A stretch of 64,000 bases of DNA from Magnolia sinica (lineage: Eukaryota > Streptophyta > Magnoliopsida > Magnoliales > Magnoliaceae): positions 79,501,959 to 79,565,958 of the forward strand of contig NC_080579.1 in the NCBI RefSeq assembly GCF_029962835.1, read 5' to 3'. The position numbers and the translations under genes were made by a program. Position 1 is the stretch's first letter. Every line of letters starts with the position of its first letter. The notes under the pieces were generated by a model, which was not told where the DNA came from, did no database searches, and saw only the letters and a program-made list of their open reading frames with translations. Shown here piece by piece: positions 21,971 to 32,494 of the stretch.

Positions 21971-23832
21971 AGATGAAGGCTATATCATAGAAGGGGGTGA
22001 TCAGAACCAAATAAAATTTTTGCCTTTAAACACATAATCACCAATGTAAACTAATCTCCAATTAAAGTTAAGTAAGACAATTAACTCTAAGGCTTCCAAG
22101 CTAATAGAGGGTTCAATCACATATACTACAAATCATATTCCTATGAAGTAATTAGTCTATAAACATTATAGTGTACATGTGTGTGTGGGGTGTGCTACCG
22201 ATTAACTCATCACATTCATTTAATCATGCATACACATAATTAAACATTTAATCACATAAGATTAATTAAACAAGTGCTCAAAAATAATCCCAAACACAAG
22301 TATGTATAGAGGTTTGGTTTTCTACACAACTCCTGGTGGATCTACTCAACCCATGAGTGTAACAGATTTCACCATCGAAAGTTTTAAATCAGGTTCACCT
22401 CTAACCTCTACAATCTAATACAAGAATAGGCTCTCTCAGAGACTTACATAGTTTTCTATAGGCTCAACATGAACCTCAGTCCTAGTCCAAGTACCTATGT
22501 TTACTCTTGCTAGAGGCTCCTTCGGATATTAACACATACACACTCATGTCTGGTAGCCTATACAAGGACTTTGATTGAGTTCCTATATAAGAACCTAATC
22601 AAATTTGACAATCAAACTCTTACACTCAATCCTATACAAGGAGTGTTCATGGACTCACTAAATGACAACACACTTGTCGAATTAAGCCCCGTTGATGTGT
22701 GTCTTGGGTTACTTGATCGATGCTCTATCGTGCTTCAATCGGCTCTCATTTACTCCCTTGATCATGATGTCGATGCTTTGTTAAGGTTTCAGCCCCACAA
22801 TCAATCACCTTGCATGTACTGCTCCTTTGAGGTGACCAATGTGATGAGAGGTTGGGTAGAATCTCCTATAACTAATGAGAAGTTGAATTTTTAGATGATT
22901 ATACTTGACGGGCACTCTAGAGGTTGATAGACACTAGGATTTGCCAATAGAAATGACGTCTAAACTCTAAAGAAGACTTGAGATCATGATATTCTTGTAT
23001 AAGAGTTTAGAATGTTCATAAGAGTGAAGAATCACTAAAAAGATGGCATGAATCTAATTGGGATAGAGCTTAAGATGTTTGGTAGAGATTGGGATGCATT
23101 AGGGTATCTAAAATGCCAAAATCCATAATTTTCACTTAGATTCGGTTACTGGATTTATAGGAAAAAGGCTCTAACAGATCTATAACGGGTAGTCTTCGGT
23201 CTGGCCGAAGTTGGCTTCGACCGCACCGAATTAGCCTGTGGAAAATTCACAAATGATTGTGGACAAATTTTGGTGCCTTAGGTGGGAACAAACATGACCT
23301 TCGATTGCACTGCATCCAGCCGAAGGACTATCCAGTTGGAGTCGAAATACACTGTTTTTAAAAATGGCTTGTTGACCATTTTTTGTCATTTCGGTTGGAC
23401 AAAATTCACAGTTTGGCGGCACTGAGTTCGGCAAAAGGTATGTCCAGTTACATCTGAATTAAGATAAAATTTAGGGTTGTGCTTGTTGTACTATTCTGCC
23501 CAATTTCAATAGGATCGAAGGTTGCTGAATTTGTACAATTATTATGATAACTCGGGACCTCTAAAGCCCATATAAGGGTGGTCAATTTAGGCTCATATGG
23601 CTTAAGTGATGATCAATAAAAAAGTTTACTTCTTAGGGTTAAGATCATATAAAGGTTTATGTTGTTCTTAGGGTTAGGGTCACCAAAGCACCTCATACAT
23701 TTGTTCTTTTGCTCTTTAATGCTCCAACTTCACTTGTCTTCGGTCTTCAGCTTCCAAGGGTTGAACCGATTGCATAACATATGGACTCACATGACTGGCA
23801 AATAAGGTGCATAAATCAGTGCACTAACACAA
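21971..23832 (-). mobile_element. Possible copia-type LTR
   Basis: On the minus strand the right edge reads TGTTAGTGCACTGATTTATG (starting 23832), a plausible LTR start, and the left part ends TTTGGTTCTGATCA near 21995, a plausible LTR end. Paired GGTCGAAGC / CTTCGGTCTGGCCGAAG boxes at 23190-23230 and 23300-23345 resemble copia LTR sequence. No matching 5-bp duplication and no coding domain were found, so limits and identity are uncertain. Confidence 0.35.
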
Positions 23833-24449
23833 ACCGCTTCCACTCCTTAATCTCTCCCTCTCTGGCTTGAAAAATGAAGGAAATGAGCTAATGGGGCTTT
23901 TATAATCCCAAAAAGAAATTTGGTGGTTGGCAATAGCACAAAAATCGTGTGATTATCGATTGGACTGACAAGAATCGACAACTCAATCGGTCAAACCAAC
24001 AGAGCTCTAATTTCACATGTTTTCAGGTTGCATAGTAGGTCGAAACGATTGGTTTGTAGGTCAAACCAACATACTACAACTCAATCACATAGATAGGATT
24101 TTTCATTGTTTTACGATTCGAAGGCTTGAACTATGTCTTCTTTTGGTTGATCACTTGAATTAGACATTTAACTTATGCATCCTAGTAGGGATTTCATTTG
24201 ACGAAACAATTCAAGTTCGAATGGATAGGGGATTCGATGATTTGGGTCCATAGTAGTTGCCATGTGGTTTAATTTACTAACATATGAGGATAAATCGAAT
24301 TGCAGGTTTTCTAAACTTAAGTTTCAGGTCACAATCCCTAGGTTTGTGAATCTACGCACATGTGTGCCCATGTGATTATATGTTTTAATTGGGGAATTTT
24401 TGGGTAACACATGATGACACCCAATAATCAAGTATTAGATGCAGAGGTG
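23833..24449 (-). mobile_element. 3' LTR (proximal part) of a minus-strand chromovirus-like element
   Basis: On the minus strand the LTR begins TGTAACACCTCTG at 24449, immediately after a polypurine tract. A TATA box (TATAAAAGCC, minus strand, about 23912-23903) lies 540 bp in, as expected for a U3 promoter. The 3' part of the LTR is not traced beyond the possible nested LTR at 21971-23832. Confidence 0.6.
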
Positions 24450-24470
24450 TTACAACCTACCCCTCTTAAA
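24450..24470 (-). promoter_or_regulatory. Polypurine tract, minus strand
   Basis: On the minus strand TTTTAAGAGGGGTAGGT directly precedes the LTR start at 24449. Layout and wording resemble the AAGGGGGGTAGAATG tract of plant chromoviruses and place the internal region of that element to the right, at and beyond 24784-25866. Confidence 0.7.
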
Positions 24471-24783
24471 ATAATTTGGTGCATGAAATTATCTAATATT
24501 TTTATTCTCATAATTCTAGATATCTTCCTCCTTTTGTCAGCAGTCGACAAAATCCCATAACACGTGCGTGCACAACGTAATACACGCCTAGAAATATTCA
24601 TACATGCATAAACAGGTAACAAGATATCGAGATTGTACAAAAGTGTCTGTACAAGTCACAAGAATACATCTAGAAGTCTACTCGAGTAAGAACAGAGTAA
24701 TGTTATCGAGATAGCTAGCAAAAGGGACAACTTTAAAAAAAAAAAAAAATTGTCATCAACTCACTTCAGTAACAGAATTGCAG

Positions 24784-25866
24784 CTATGGAGAGTTACTGG
24801 GGGAGGGAACATCATGCCCCTGCTGACGGAAGCAGGATGCCAAACTCTGAAGGTAGCGATAAATCTGCATCTGGCGCTCCTCAATAGCAGCTAGACGAGC
24901 TGCTACATCGATCGGGGGCGGAGCAGCTGATGATGACATTGGTGGCGATGCTGGACTAGCCTCGAGTGGAGAGGGAGTACGCGGAGCTACGCCAATCTGG
25001 GGTGCAGATGGAGCCGATGGGGCGGACTCCTGGGGTAGCAACTTCATCCGACGAATGCTAAGCAAGTCTATCATTTTCTTCAGAATGGGGCGCTCCGAAG
25101 TAGCCGGAAGACCACATTCCCGGGCTAGCTTACAGATGAGGTTTCCAAACGGCAAGGCAAGGGAGTGGCTCGAAGTCAAAACATAAATGATCTGGCGCAT
25201 GATAAGGGAAGGGAGGCACATCGGCTGGTGGATACCAACCCGATATAGCGTCTCAGCCATGAAAGGAGTTAATTCACTTCGATTGCCTAATCGAGGGTAG
25301 ACATTAGAGACGAAGATGAGATGAAGGATGCGAAATTGGGCGGTCATTTCTGACGCCCGTAAGGCATTGCCCTGAAACCATGCAACATTTCGGCCGCCAC
25401 ATAGAAACCGGGTCCACTCTAGCCTTTGAGCCTTACGGGGTAGGTTAGAACCCGGAGGGACATACCCCAATGGAGGAACCTGAATCAACCTCCCAATGAG
25501 AGTCGGGGTCACATGAGTGACTTTCCCATTATAATCAACATCAAAGCTTAGGGGATCCATATGCGGCTTCCGACATCTCGCGAAGAACATGCGGACCAAA
25601 TTCTCATGAACAGGACCTCCAAATGATAAAACGGGCTCCCATCCGATCTGAACGAGGAGCTCCAACACTGGGAATCCCCGAAGACAGTTGTGTAGAACCT
25701 TACGTTCACAAACTACGGGGCGAGAAGAAAATTTTAGCAGGGATGTGCGTGGAGTTGCTGTCTCTTCCTCCATCAAAGATTCTGAGGAAGAGGAGTGCTC
25801 GGGCAAGGACGACTCGGAGGCTTGGACACGCCTAGATCCCATCCTGCAAATAAATTCGAGTGTCAA
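24784..25866 (-). CDS. Putative plant transposon protein (Transposase_32-like), 360 aa, uninterrupted
   Basis: The longest intact reading frame in the window. Residues 9-50 are Ser/Glu-rich; 55-260 form the conserved-looking block, with FPVLELLVQIGWEPVL, VHENLVRMFFARC, VTPTLIGRLIQVPP, a Cys-Gly-Gly RFLCGGRNVAW segment, RILHLIFVSNVYPRLGNRSE and ALPFGNLICKLARECG. This pattern resembles the plant retroelement-associated family PF20167 (putative plant transposon protein); that is recognition by memory. A Pro/Ser/Ala-rich linker (280-325) and an Ile-Glu-Glu-Arg-Gln coiled segment close it. The true start is probably the Met at 25842-25840 (MGSRRVQ), since TTTATTTGCAG just before it looks like a splice acceptor. 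It lies upstream of the minus-strand polypurine tract at 24450-24470, so it is probably the last gene of a non-autonomous or chromovirus-like element. Biochemical role unknown. Confidence 0.75.
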   Translation of the reverse strand: MTLEFICRMGSRRVQASESSLPEHSSSSESLMEEETATPRTSLLKFSSRPVVCERKVLHNCLRGFPVLELLVQIGWEPVLSFGGPVHENLVRMFFARCRKPHMDPLSFDVDYNGKVTHVTPTLIGRLIQVPPLGYVPPGSNLPRKAQRLEWTRFLCGGRNVAWFQGNALRASEMTAQFRILHLIFVSNVYPRLGNRSELTPFMAETLYRVGIHQPMCLPSLIMRQIIYVLTSSHSLALPFGNLICKLARECGLPATSERPILKKMIDLLSIRRMKLLPQESAPSAPSAPQIGVAPRTPSPLEASPASPPMSSSAAPPPIDVAARLAAIEERQMQIYRYLQSLASCFRQQGHDVPSPSNSP

Positions 25867-28026
25867 TCAGCAAACAGATAAAATGCGAAAATGAAAATGG
25901 CCGATCGAGTTTGGCCCATCCAGCGCCTGAATAACTGAGTCAGACACATCCATCAGTCTGATTGTACAAACGAAAGTATTCAGCGATCCGATCACAAAAT
26001 GTGGCCAATCCAACGGTCAAATCCCTCTACCATGCCCATCCAACGGCCTAATCATCAAAATCCGGCCTGTCTAACTGTGGGACCTCTCAATCAAGATCAG
26101 GATCACCAAATCACAAATCATTCAAACGGGGCCATTCAACGGTTCAACCACCAAAATTAGGCCCATCTAATGGTCCGATCGCCATATCTGGCACATATAA
26201 CGGCCAGATTGTCAAACAAGACGCATTTAATGATTTGAACAATGAATCTGATCCCTCCAACGTCAGGACCGATTAAAAAAAAATGAGATCCAACCAACGA
26301 ACTGGCTCATACAATCCAACCCGGCGGATGGCCGGACCATGATGACAGATATGCCAAATGACCAAAATCCAGTAAAACAAAGATGATGGGACGCGACTAC
26401 CATGACGAGCAACAGCCAGGCCCGAAAATGCATGAGGGAACCGGCTGTTCAAGTCATGAATGGACAAAACAAGGGCTAGGATTCCATCCAAAATGAGCTC
26501 ATTATCAATCCGAATCCATCAGATTGGGGCCTTTCTTTCATTGTGATTGGTTCACATTTGGATTTCATATGCCGTCCATTTCACTTATCTAATGCAATAC
26601 ACCAGTAGGATGGATTTCCAAGACTTGTGTACGCCACACCACTTGAATTTAAGAGGGTTTAGGCGTGATTTCACAAGGGGTCACTTTGGCCTGGCCCAAA
26701 TCTTCGATGGCACTTACTTTTCGGATCAGTTAGGATAATATGATGGCACGCTTAATGAACTTGTGGATTTGTTTGATGTAGCAGTCAGTTAATAGAAGGG
26801 GCCCTCTCCATGGTAATAGATTCACTTAGGTCGGAGTAACATCAAGTTCTGTCAGGCCGTGGTGTGGTGTCATATCATTGGCTACGCCAAATGCCAGAGC
26901 ATACATAAGCAAGGCAGCCACATATGTTATCCAGCCCAGATTGACCACTAATTATTAGGCAGTGATATATACACTGATAATCTGCAGCCCAAGATCAGGC
27001 CCATCCAATGACCAAGATCGCTCAGGATGAGCCGCACATCAAACTCATCACCACACTACAGGAGGAATAGGCAAACCGATCTCACCTCTGATGGGAAGGA
27101 TCATTCTTCGGAATGGCACCTCGCTCGGCACCCTGGATCAGCAACAAGAGCGAGCGTCAACAAATCAGGTACGGTAAAAATGGTAAGGAAACTAGGGATT
27201 GTGAAATCAAATAGAAGCAGGACCCACGTCAGGATCATCCAGACAGAATGGCCCTTTGCCAAGAGATCCGATCCCAAGGGCCTCCACACTGTTGTCTGAA
27301 CCCCAATGGGCCCTGCACTGACACAACCCGATCTAAGTAGATGTCGGACAGCTGTTCCGCTTGGCACATATGACTCATTTGTCATCAGATCATGGCCTCC
27401 AATTGCACAGGGGCGGGGCCTGATCAGTTTGAACGGTCCAGATCTGTTGGGCCCCACTTCACAATTTTTTGGGAAGGTCAGTTGCCCAATCAGTAAATGG
27501 TGGGTCCTGATCAATCTGGACAGCCCAAACTGCCATATGGGCTCCACACTGAGTTGTCTGAAGCCGCCACATCAGCATGGAGGCCAAGCAGAAATCGGAA
27601 TTCCACTGGGCCCATCTGGCCCATTTCTCATTAGATCAGGGCTTCCAATTGGACAGGGACAGGCACTGATCAGTTCGAACGGTCCAGATCTGTTGCATCT
27701 CACTTCACAAATTGTTGGCAGGTCAGGGGCCGATCGGCCCCAATCAATCTGGACGGCCCAACTGCCTAGAGGGAAACCAATTTCCCCTTGGACCGCCACG
27801 AACATTTGGACAGCGGCACACGCGATCAACGTACCAAAAGAAAAACGAAGAAAATGGAAAATTAAAATCAACAGCATGCAAAAGATTAAAATAATAATAA
27901 GAAGAAAAAAGAAGAAAATGCATGAAACTGTGATGCCGGACAATGGAGGAGGAGAAGTGAGGAAAAAAGTTTAAAAAATCCTATGAGGCCACGTTTTATA
28001 AGAACGGCCATCCAAAATGGGCCCCA
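25867..28026. other. Degenerate repeated intergenic DNA (CCATCCAACGGTCCGATC-type)
   Basis: A short motif near CCATCCAAYGGYCCGATCAYCAAA recurs many times between 25900 and 26270. Between 27400 and 27770 a 240-bp block containing AACGGTCCAGATCTGTTG and ATCAATCTGGACRGCCCAA is duplicated. No conserved domain is visible; the 222-residue plus-strand frame at 27306-27974 is a by-product of that duplication. Confidence 0.6.
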
Positions 28027-28578
28027 CTAGATGAAACATTTTGGATAGTCAAATGGTGGACCCCACCACCAGCAAGAAATGCAGGCGCAAGCCTCCAATA
28101 CAAATAGGATTGTGTATTTCCTCCGGAATCTTATCAAAAGCACGTATACCTTTGAAGGGCGAGCTTCTTCTATAACGGCCTCATCAACACAATACCTGAG
28201 ACGAAACCTCACTTTAGTTCCTAAAATCAATTCCACCCATTTCACTACACAACGTGAAAGATTCAAAAATAGAAAACTGTTTTTTTTTTTTTCTTTTCTT
28301 TTCTTTTCTTTATCAAAACCAAATACTAACGTTGTAACTTTTCCACTCGATCCACTGCCCGACGATGAACCAGACGGCCTACCAGCAAGCAGTATTCTCA
28401 TCCGTTTACTCAATGGAAGATTATCGATGTCATTCATCACAGATTCACCATCGTCATTAACTTCGCGCTTGATTCTAGCCCTCGTCGAATCTGCAGCCGA
28501 AAACCCTGGAGGCACATTTTGGTAAATTCCACCATCGACTTCCATCTTCATAGTAACGCCACTAGAACGCCGACCCAT
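28027..28578 (-). CDS. Possible host gene first exon (nuclear-protein-like N-terminus)
   Basis: Minus-strand frame starting at ATG 28578. Residues 1-80 have ordinary host-protein composition: MGRRSSGVTMKMEVDGG, then VPPGFS, IKREVNDD, LPLSKRMRILL, and a Gly/Ser run ending SSGK (about 28338). After that the frame becomes Lys-rich and then low-quality, so coding sequence probably ends at a splice donor near 28335 (GTTACA or GTATTT candidates). A CT-rich leader and a TATA-like CTATTTAAAATA (minus strand, about 28675) lie upstream. I do not recognise the protein. Later exons would lie leftward, where only transposon sequence is seen; a long transposon-filled intron or a captured exon fragment are both possible. 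Confidence 0.4.
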   Translation of the reverse strand: MGRRSSGVTMKMEVDGGIYQNVPPGFSAADSTRARIKREVNDDGESVMNDIDNLPLSKRMRILLAGRPSGSSSGSGSSGKVTTLVFGFDKEKKRKEKKKNSFLFLNLSRCVVKWVELILGTKVRFRLRYCVDEAVIEEARPSKVYVLLIRFRRKYTILFVLEACACISCWWWGPPFDYPKCFI

Positions 28579-29097
28579 GCTTGCAAGTTACGCTCCAAAT
28601 GTCGAAATCAAACTACTGAGATTCAGAGGCATTTCTCAATGCACAACGCATTATCTCCGGGATTGGTATATTTTAAATAGATAGAGAAGTGGAAGGGTTC
28701 TGGTTATGGGTTTCTTTTGCCCTCTCTTTTGGTTCGTTGAGAAAGGATTGAAGAGGAAGAGAGGAGCGAGAGATTGATTGGAACTCAGAGCGGTTTGTCT
28801 GTGGGGAAGGATGGAATTTGGGATTTGGGGAGTGCGGGAAAGGCGTTTTCTCTGCTTCTCTATCTTCCTTCCTTCCCACGGAATGTGGCGCCAGGGATTG
28901 ATTGGAAGTCGGAGCGGTGTTTTTTTTTGGTGGAAAGGATAGAATTTGGGATTTGGGGATGGCAAGGAAGGCGTTTGCTCTTCTCCGTGGCGGCAGCGCT
29001 AGGAGCGGAGGGGCTTTTTGGCGCTCCCGATGTACATAAATTAGTGAGGAGATTTGCGCGAGGGGATTCCACTGGAACGTGTGCGCGGGATTAAGGG
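28579..29097 (-). promoter_or_regulatory. Candidate promoter and leader region of the 28578 gene, with a direct repeat
   Basis: On the minus strand the sequence is pyrimidine-rich close to the ATG and contains a TATA-like box about 95 bp before it. Farther up, a segment with GATTGATTGGAA, CGGAGCGGT or CAGAGCGGT, GAATTTGGGATTTGGGGA and GGCGTTT occurs twice in direct orientation (plus strand about 28770-28855 and 28898-28975). Promoter assignment is inference. Confidence 0.35.
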
Positions 29098-29127
29098 ATC
29101 GTCCATCGGGTGGGCCCACCTGGGTAC

Positions 29128-29227
29128 GGGCAAGAAGAAATCGGATTGGGCCCACCGTGAATGTACGTGTTTATCCACTCAATGCATCCGTTTTCCAGGT
29201 CATTTAAAGGGTTGAGACCAAAATTGA
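29128..29227. mobile_element. Outer MITE, left part
   Basis: Contains GGATTGGGCCCACCGTGAATGTACGTG, TTATCCACTC, CAGGTCATTTAAAGGGTTGAGACC and AAAATTGA. This is the first third of the Mutator-like MITE family; the rest resumes at 48465 after the nested elements. The left terminus is degenerate. Confidence 0.65.
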
Positions 29228-29455
29228 GGAAGCAGATTACGTCCCAACCCCGCCCGGACGGGCAGAGCTCTGTGGGGGCCATTGCGATGTAAACATGTTA
29301 TCTACGCCGTCCATATCCATTAACGGAACATTTTATGGCATCATCCAAAAAATGAAGCTGGTCCAGATCTCCAGTGGACCACACCAAAGGAAGCAGTGGT
29401 GATAATGACATCCATCATTGAAGCCTCTCTAAGGGCCACTGTGATGTTCTATTAC
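29228..29455. mobile_element. Inner MITE, left half
   Basis: Starts GGAAGCAGATTACGTCC at 29228 and contains the family landmarks (CCGTCCATATCC, GTGGACCACACC). It is interrupted by gypsy A at 29456. Its other half is 48214-48463. Terminal inverted repeats of about 65 bp (29228-29293 against 48398-48463) share GGAAGC, AGAGCTCT and GGGGGCCATTG. Flanking 9-bp duplication: CAAAATTGA (29219-29227) against TAAAATTGA (48464-48472). Without the insert the element is about 480 bp. Confidence 0.85.
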
Positions 29456-30289
29456 TGTTATGGAGAAATCTGAACAAGGATAATCGGGATCGGCCTGAGC
29501 TACCCGAATCAGTTAATAAGGCCTTGGAAGGAGGATACTATGTCAAGTATGAATCGATCCCTAAGTTACGATTGTAGCTTGGCTGAGACAAGCTCTCCAC
29601 TGATGAATCATGACTCGAAATTACAGTCTTGATTGGCCGATCCTAACCCTCGTCCTCATCCGAAGAAGGATGGTTGAGCCGAGCTTTGATCCTCACCCTC
29701 AGCTTCATTCAGTGAACTCCGACTTCGGTGATCTATTGACAAACTCCGACTACTCGCACTCGGTCTCGAGTCTACACAGTCTGAGGCCGAGCCTCGTACT
29801 CGGTCTCGAGTCTACACAGCCTGAGGCCGAGCCTGGGAGAGGATACTCTGTATGCCGAGGCTGTGGCCGAGCCCGGGGGAGGATACTCCATGTGCTGAGC
29901 CTGGAGGCACCTAAAAATGTGGACGTGACCGAAGATCTTGCCCAAGGATACGCGGCATTAAGACACGATATGCCGCACGACCCAAACATTACGGATAATA
30001 TCTCCACGATCACAAATCTTACTGATTGAGCAAATCTTGCCCAGATTGACGGACGTGAATCGTTCAACCCACATGTATAAATACCAGGGGACCCCATTGC
30101 TATAGGTTCGCAATATCTCGCACCCTCTCTCTACATTCGACTTAGACCCAGATTCCATAGCCTGACTTAGGCATCGGAGGGTCCCCCGGCTGAGTCAGGG
30201 TCTCTTTTGCTCAACCCTTTATGCAGGCCTAGGGTTCATTGACGGTCTGCTACATTGAGCGGAGGGTGGTCCAGATTTTGACCTCAACA
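29456..30289 (+). mobile_element. 5' LTR of gypsy A (834 bp)
   Basis: It runs from TGTTATGGAG to GACCTCAACA. TATAAATA at 30076-30083 is the probable promoter; the same box is at 48022-48029 in the 3' LTR. The interior repeats GAGTCTACACAGYCTGAGGCCGAGCC two to three times (29770-29880). The 3' LTR lacks about 26 bp present here near 30190-30225. Confidence 0.93.
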
Positions 30290-30312
30290 TTTTTGACGTC
30301 GTCTGTGGGAAA
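30290..30312 (+). promoter_or_regulatory. Primer-binding site of gypsy A (decayed)
   Basis: TTTTTGACGTCGTCTGTGGG immediately follows the LTR. Element C has TTTTGGCATCGTCTGTAGAA in the same place (56841). Both look like mutated forms of TGGCGCCGTCTGTGGGAA, a primer-site form I associate with plant Tat-type elements; the tRNA is not assigned. Confidence 0.65.
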
Positions 30313-30343
30313 CGATAACGAAAAGCTAGGAAGCTTATAAGAT

Positions 30344-31939
30344 ATGGCGAGAGGAAAGAAAAAGGTGACAACGGTGGAGCGCGAACCTAGCGGACAACAT
30401 CAGTCTTCTTTGCTGCTATATACCGAGTCGGCTTCAATTGGGCCGTCCCAACGGACTTGGAGCCGAGGAGGAAAATATAAGGCGTTGCAAAGTGAAGTCC
30501 AGATGCTAAAGGACGAAATCAGCCGGATGAAAGCGCAGCAGAATCAACAACCAGCTCTTAACTTAGTGGAGGCCACCCCGGTGCCCGAGAAACGACCGCA
30601 ACAAGTTAGTTCCCGGGCCTGAGGATCCCAAGCACAGTCCACACCAGCTCCCGACCCTGCACACAATGCAGTGTCCCAGAATCGATCCGCCCGAGCCTCT
30701 GAACCTGTTCGAGATGCGAAGCCGTCTTACCTATTCGTCACTTCGGCTCTGGCCCCCTCTGACCTCCGCCATCGGCTGGAGAGGAGAAGACAGGGAAGAG
30801 CACCCGCGATGACGGAGGGCTCCCAGGAGACGGTAGCAGAGAATCAGAATCCTTGGGAAGCTCAACTTGAGGAACTCCGCGACCAGTTTGAGACGTTTCA
30901 GAAGAATGAGCAATCTGCATCTGTCACAACTGCAGTCCAGGTGATGATGGAAGAGACCAAGCCTCCCTTCACCTCAGAAATCATAAGTGAGGTGATGCCG
31001 CCGAGGTTCAGGATGTCTCCCATCATCCAATTCTTTGGGTCTGAAGACCCGTCGGAGCATGTAGAAATGTACCGCTCGTGGATGTAGATCTAGTCAGCCA
31101 CGGATGCAATGATGTGCAGAGCCTTCTCGATAACCCTTTTTGGATCTACTCGGAGTTGGTATCGACAACTTAAACCAAAATCGATCGGCTCCTTTGCCGA
31201 GCTCAGCAAGTTGTTCCTTACCCAGTTCATCTCTGGTAAGAAGAGTCAGAAGTCGACTACCCATCTGTTTACCCTCAAGTGGGGGAACAAGGAGTCACTG
31301 AAGGACTTCATTGCCCGCTTCAATGAGGAGGCATTATTAGTGGAAGACTACGATGATAAAATGGCACTCTCGGCCATGTTCAGCGGGCTTAAAGAGGAGA
31401 AGTTCACTTTCTCGATCGGAAAGAATCCACCGACCACCTTAGCCGAACTCATCAGCAGGGCTCAGAAATATACCAATGCCGAGGAATTCTCCAATTCTCG
31501 CAGGAGCATGTAAGTACTTGAGTAGCCGTCTAAGGAGAAGAGACCAAGGAACAAAGAGCCTTAGTCATCTAGAAAGAGGCCTGATGATCGCGCCACTCGC
31601 GATCGCCGACCAAGCAGGAAGCCTGAGAGCAAATTATGTTCCTACACTCCCGTCAACACATCTCCTGAGCATATCCTGCTAGACATCATGTGCTAAATAC
31701 TCCTGAACTGGTTGGTTTGCATGAAGAAGGACACAGAGAACCAAGACAAGCGCAAGTACTGCCAATTTCATCGTGACCACGGTCACAATACGAGCGACTG
31801 TGTGGATCTCAAGGATGAGATCGAGACCCTTATCCATAGGGGTCATATGCGACGATACACCAAGGAAGAGAAGTCAGCTTGGAAAGAAGAACAGCCGAGC
31901 ACGACTACGGAAGAACCTGTCGAGATCCGCACCATCTAA
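30344..31939 (+). pseudogene. gag: Gypsy A gag
   Basis: Starts MARGKKKVTTVE at 30344, followed by a Gln/Lys coiled segment (about residues 45-70). A capsid-type Retrotrans_gag domain lies at 30985-31513 (PPRFRMSP, WYRQLKPKSIGSFAELSKLF, SLKDFIARFNEE, FSIGKNPPTTLAEL). A zinc knuckle-like [15 protein letters not shown] is at about 31757-31800. Gag forms the cytoplasmic particle that packages element RNA. All pieces share one frame with protease and RT, so no gag-pol frameshift is needed. Stops break it at 30620, 31085, 31091, 31511 and several places to 31700; most are one C-to-T or G-to-A step from a sense codon. Inactive. Confidence 0.9.
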
Positions 31940-32494
31940 GGCGGCTCGTCCGATGGAGGTGACTCGAACAGGGCTCGCAAAGCCCACTCTCGGAGTTCAG
32001 ATCCTAAGCACTATGTCCACCTGGTCGAGAGGCCGATGAAAGAACTCTGAATCAGCCCCTGCAGTCTGACTTTCACAGAGGAGGACGCACGCAGAATCCA
32101 GCATCCGCACGATGATGCCCTCGTGGTGACTATGACCATAGCCAACCACAAAGTTTACCGAATTCTAGTCAACATGGGGAGCTTGGTTGACGTCATCTAT
32201 TCCAAAGCATTTAAGAAAATGGGGATCGAAAGGTCATGCCTCCGACCTGTGAAAACCCCTCTGCACGGCTTTGCCGGAGATAGGGTGATCTCCGAGGGAG
32301 CCATCGCTCTCCCCGTGACAGTAGGAGAAGGACAGCATCAAGTCACACTTCTCGTGGACTTTCTTGTTGTCAATATGCCATCGGTGCACAATGTTATTCT
32401 GGGCCGACCTTCCCTTAATGCAATGAGGGCAATTGTGTCCACATACCATCTGATGATAAAGTTTTCCACCGAAGGTGGGGTTGGATACCTCTGA
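31940..32494 (+). pseudogene. Gypsy A aspartic protease
   Basis: Retropepsin-like: DDALVVTMTIANHKVYRIL (from about 32110), then VNMGSLVDVIYSKAFKKMG where the family has Asp-Thr/Ser-Gly. The catalytic Asp is Asn (AAC) here, so the enzyme would be dead. It ends with VHNVILGRPSLNAMRA (the ILGRP flap-helix motif) and STYHLMIKF. It would cut the gag-pol polyprotein. Same frame as gag and RT; stops at about 31938, 32048 and 32492 delimit it. Confidence 0.85.

Noticed and set aside
27306..27974. 222-residue plus-strand frame
   Set aside because: Lies across two copies of a 240-bp non-coding repeat; the repeated segments and composition show it is not a protein.
28673..29155. Minus-strand frames of 104-160 residues and plus-strand frame of 106 residues
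   Set aside because: Open through a duplicated GA/CT-rich block upstream of the 28578 ORF; the plus and minus frames are equally long and no domain is visible.
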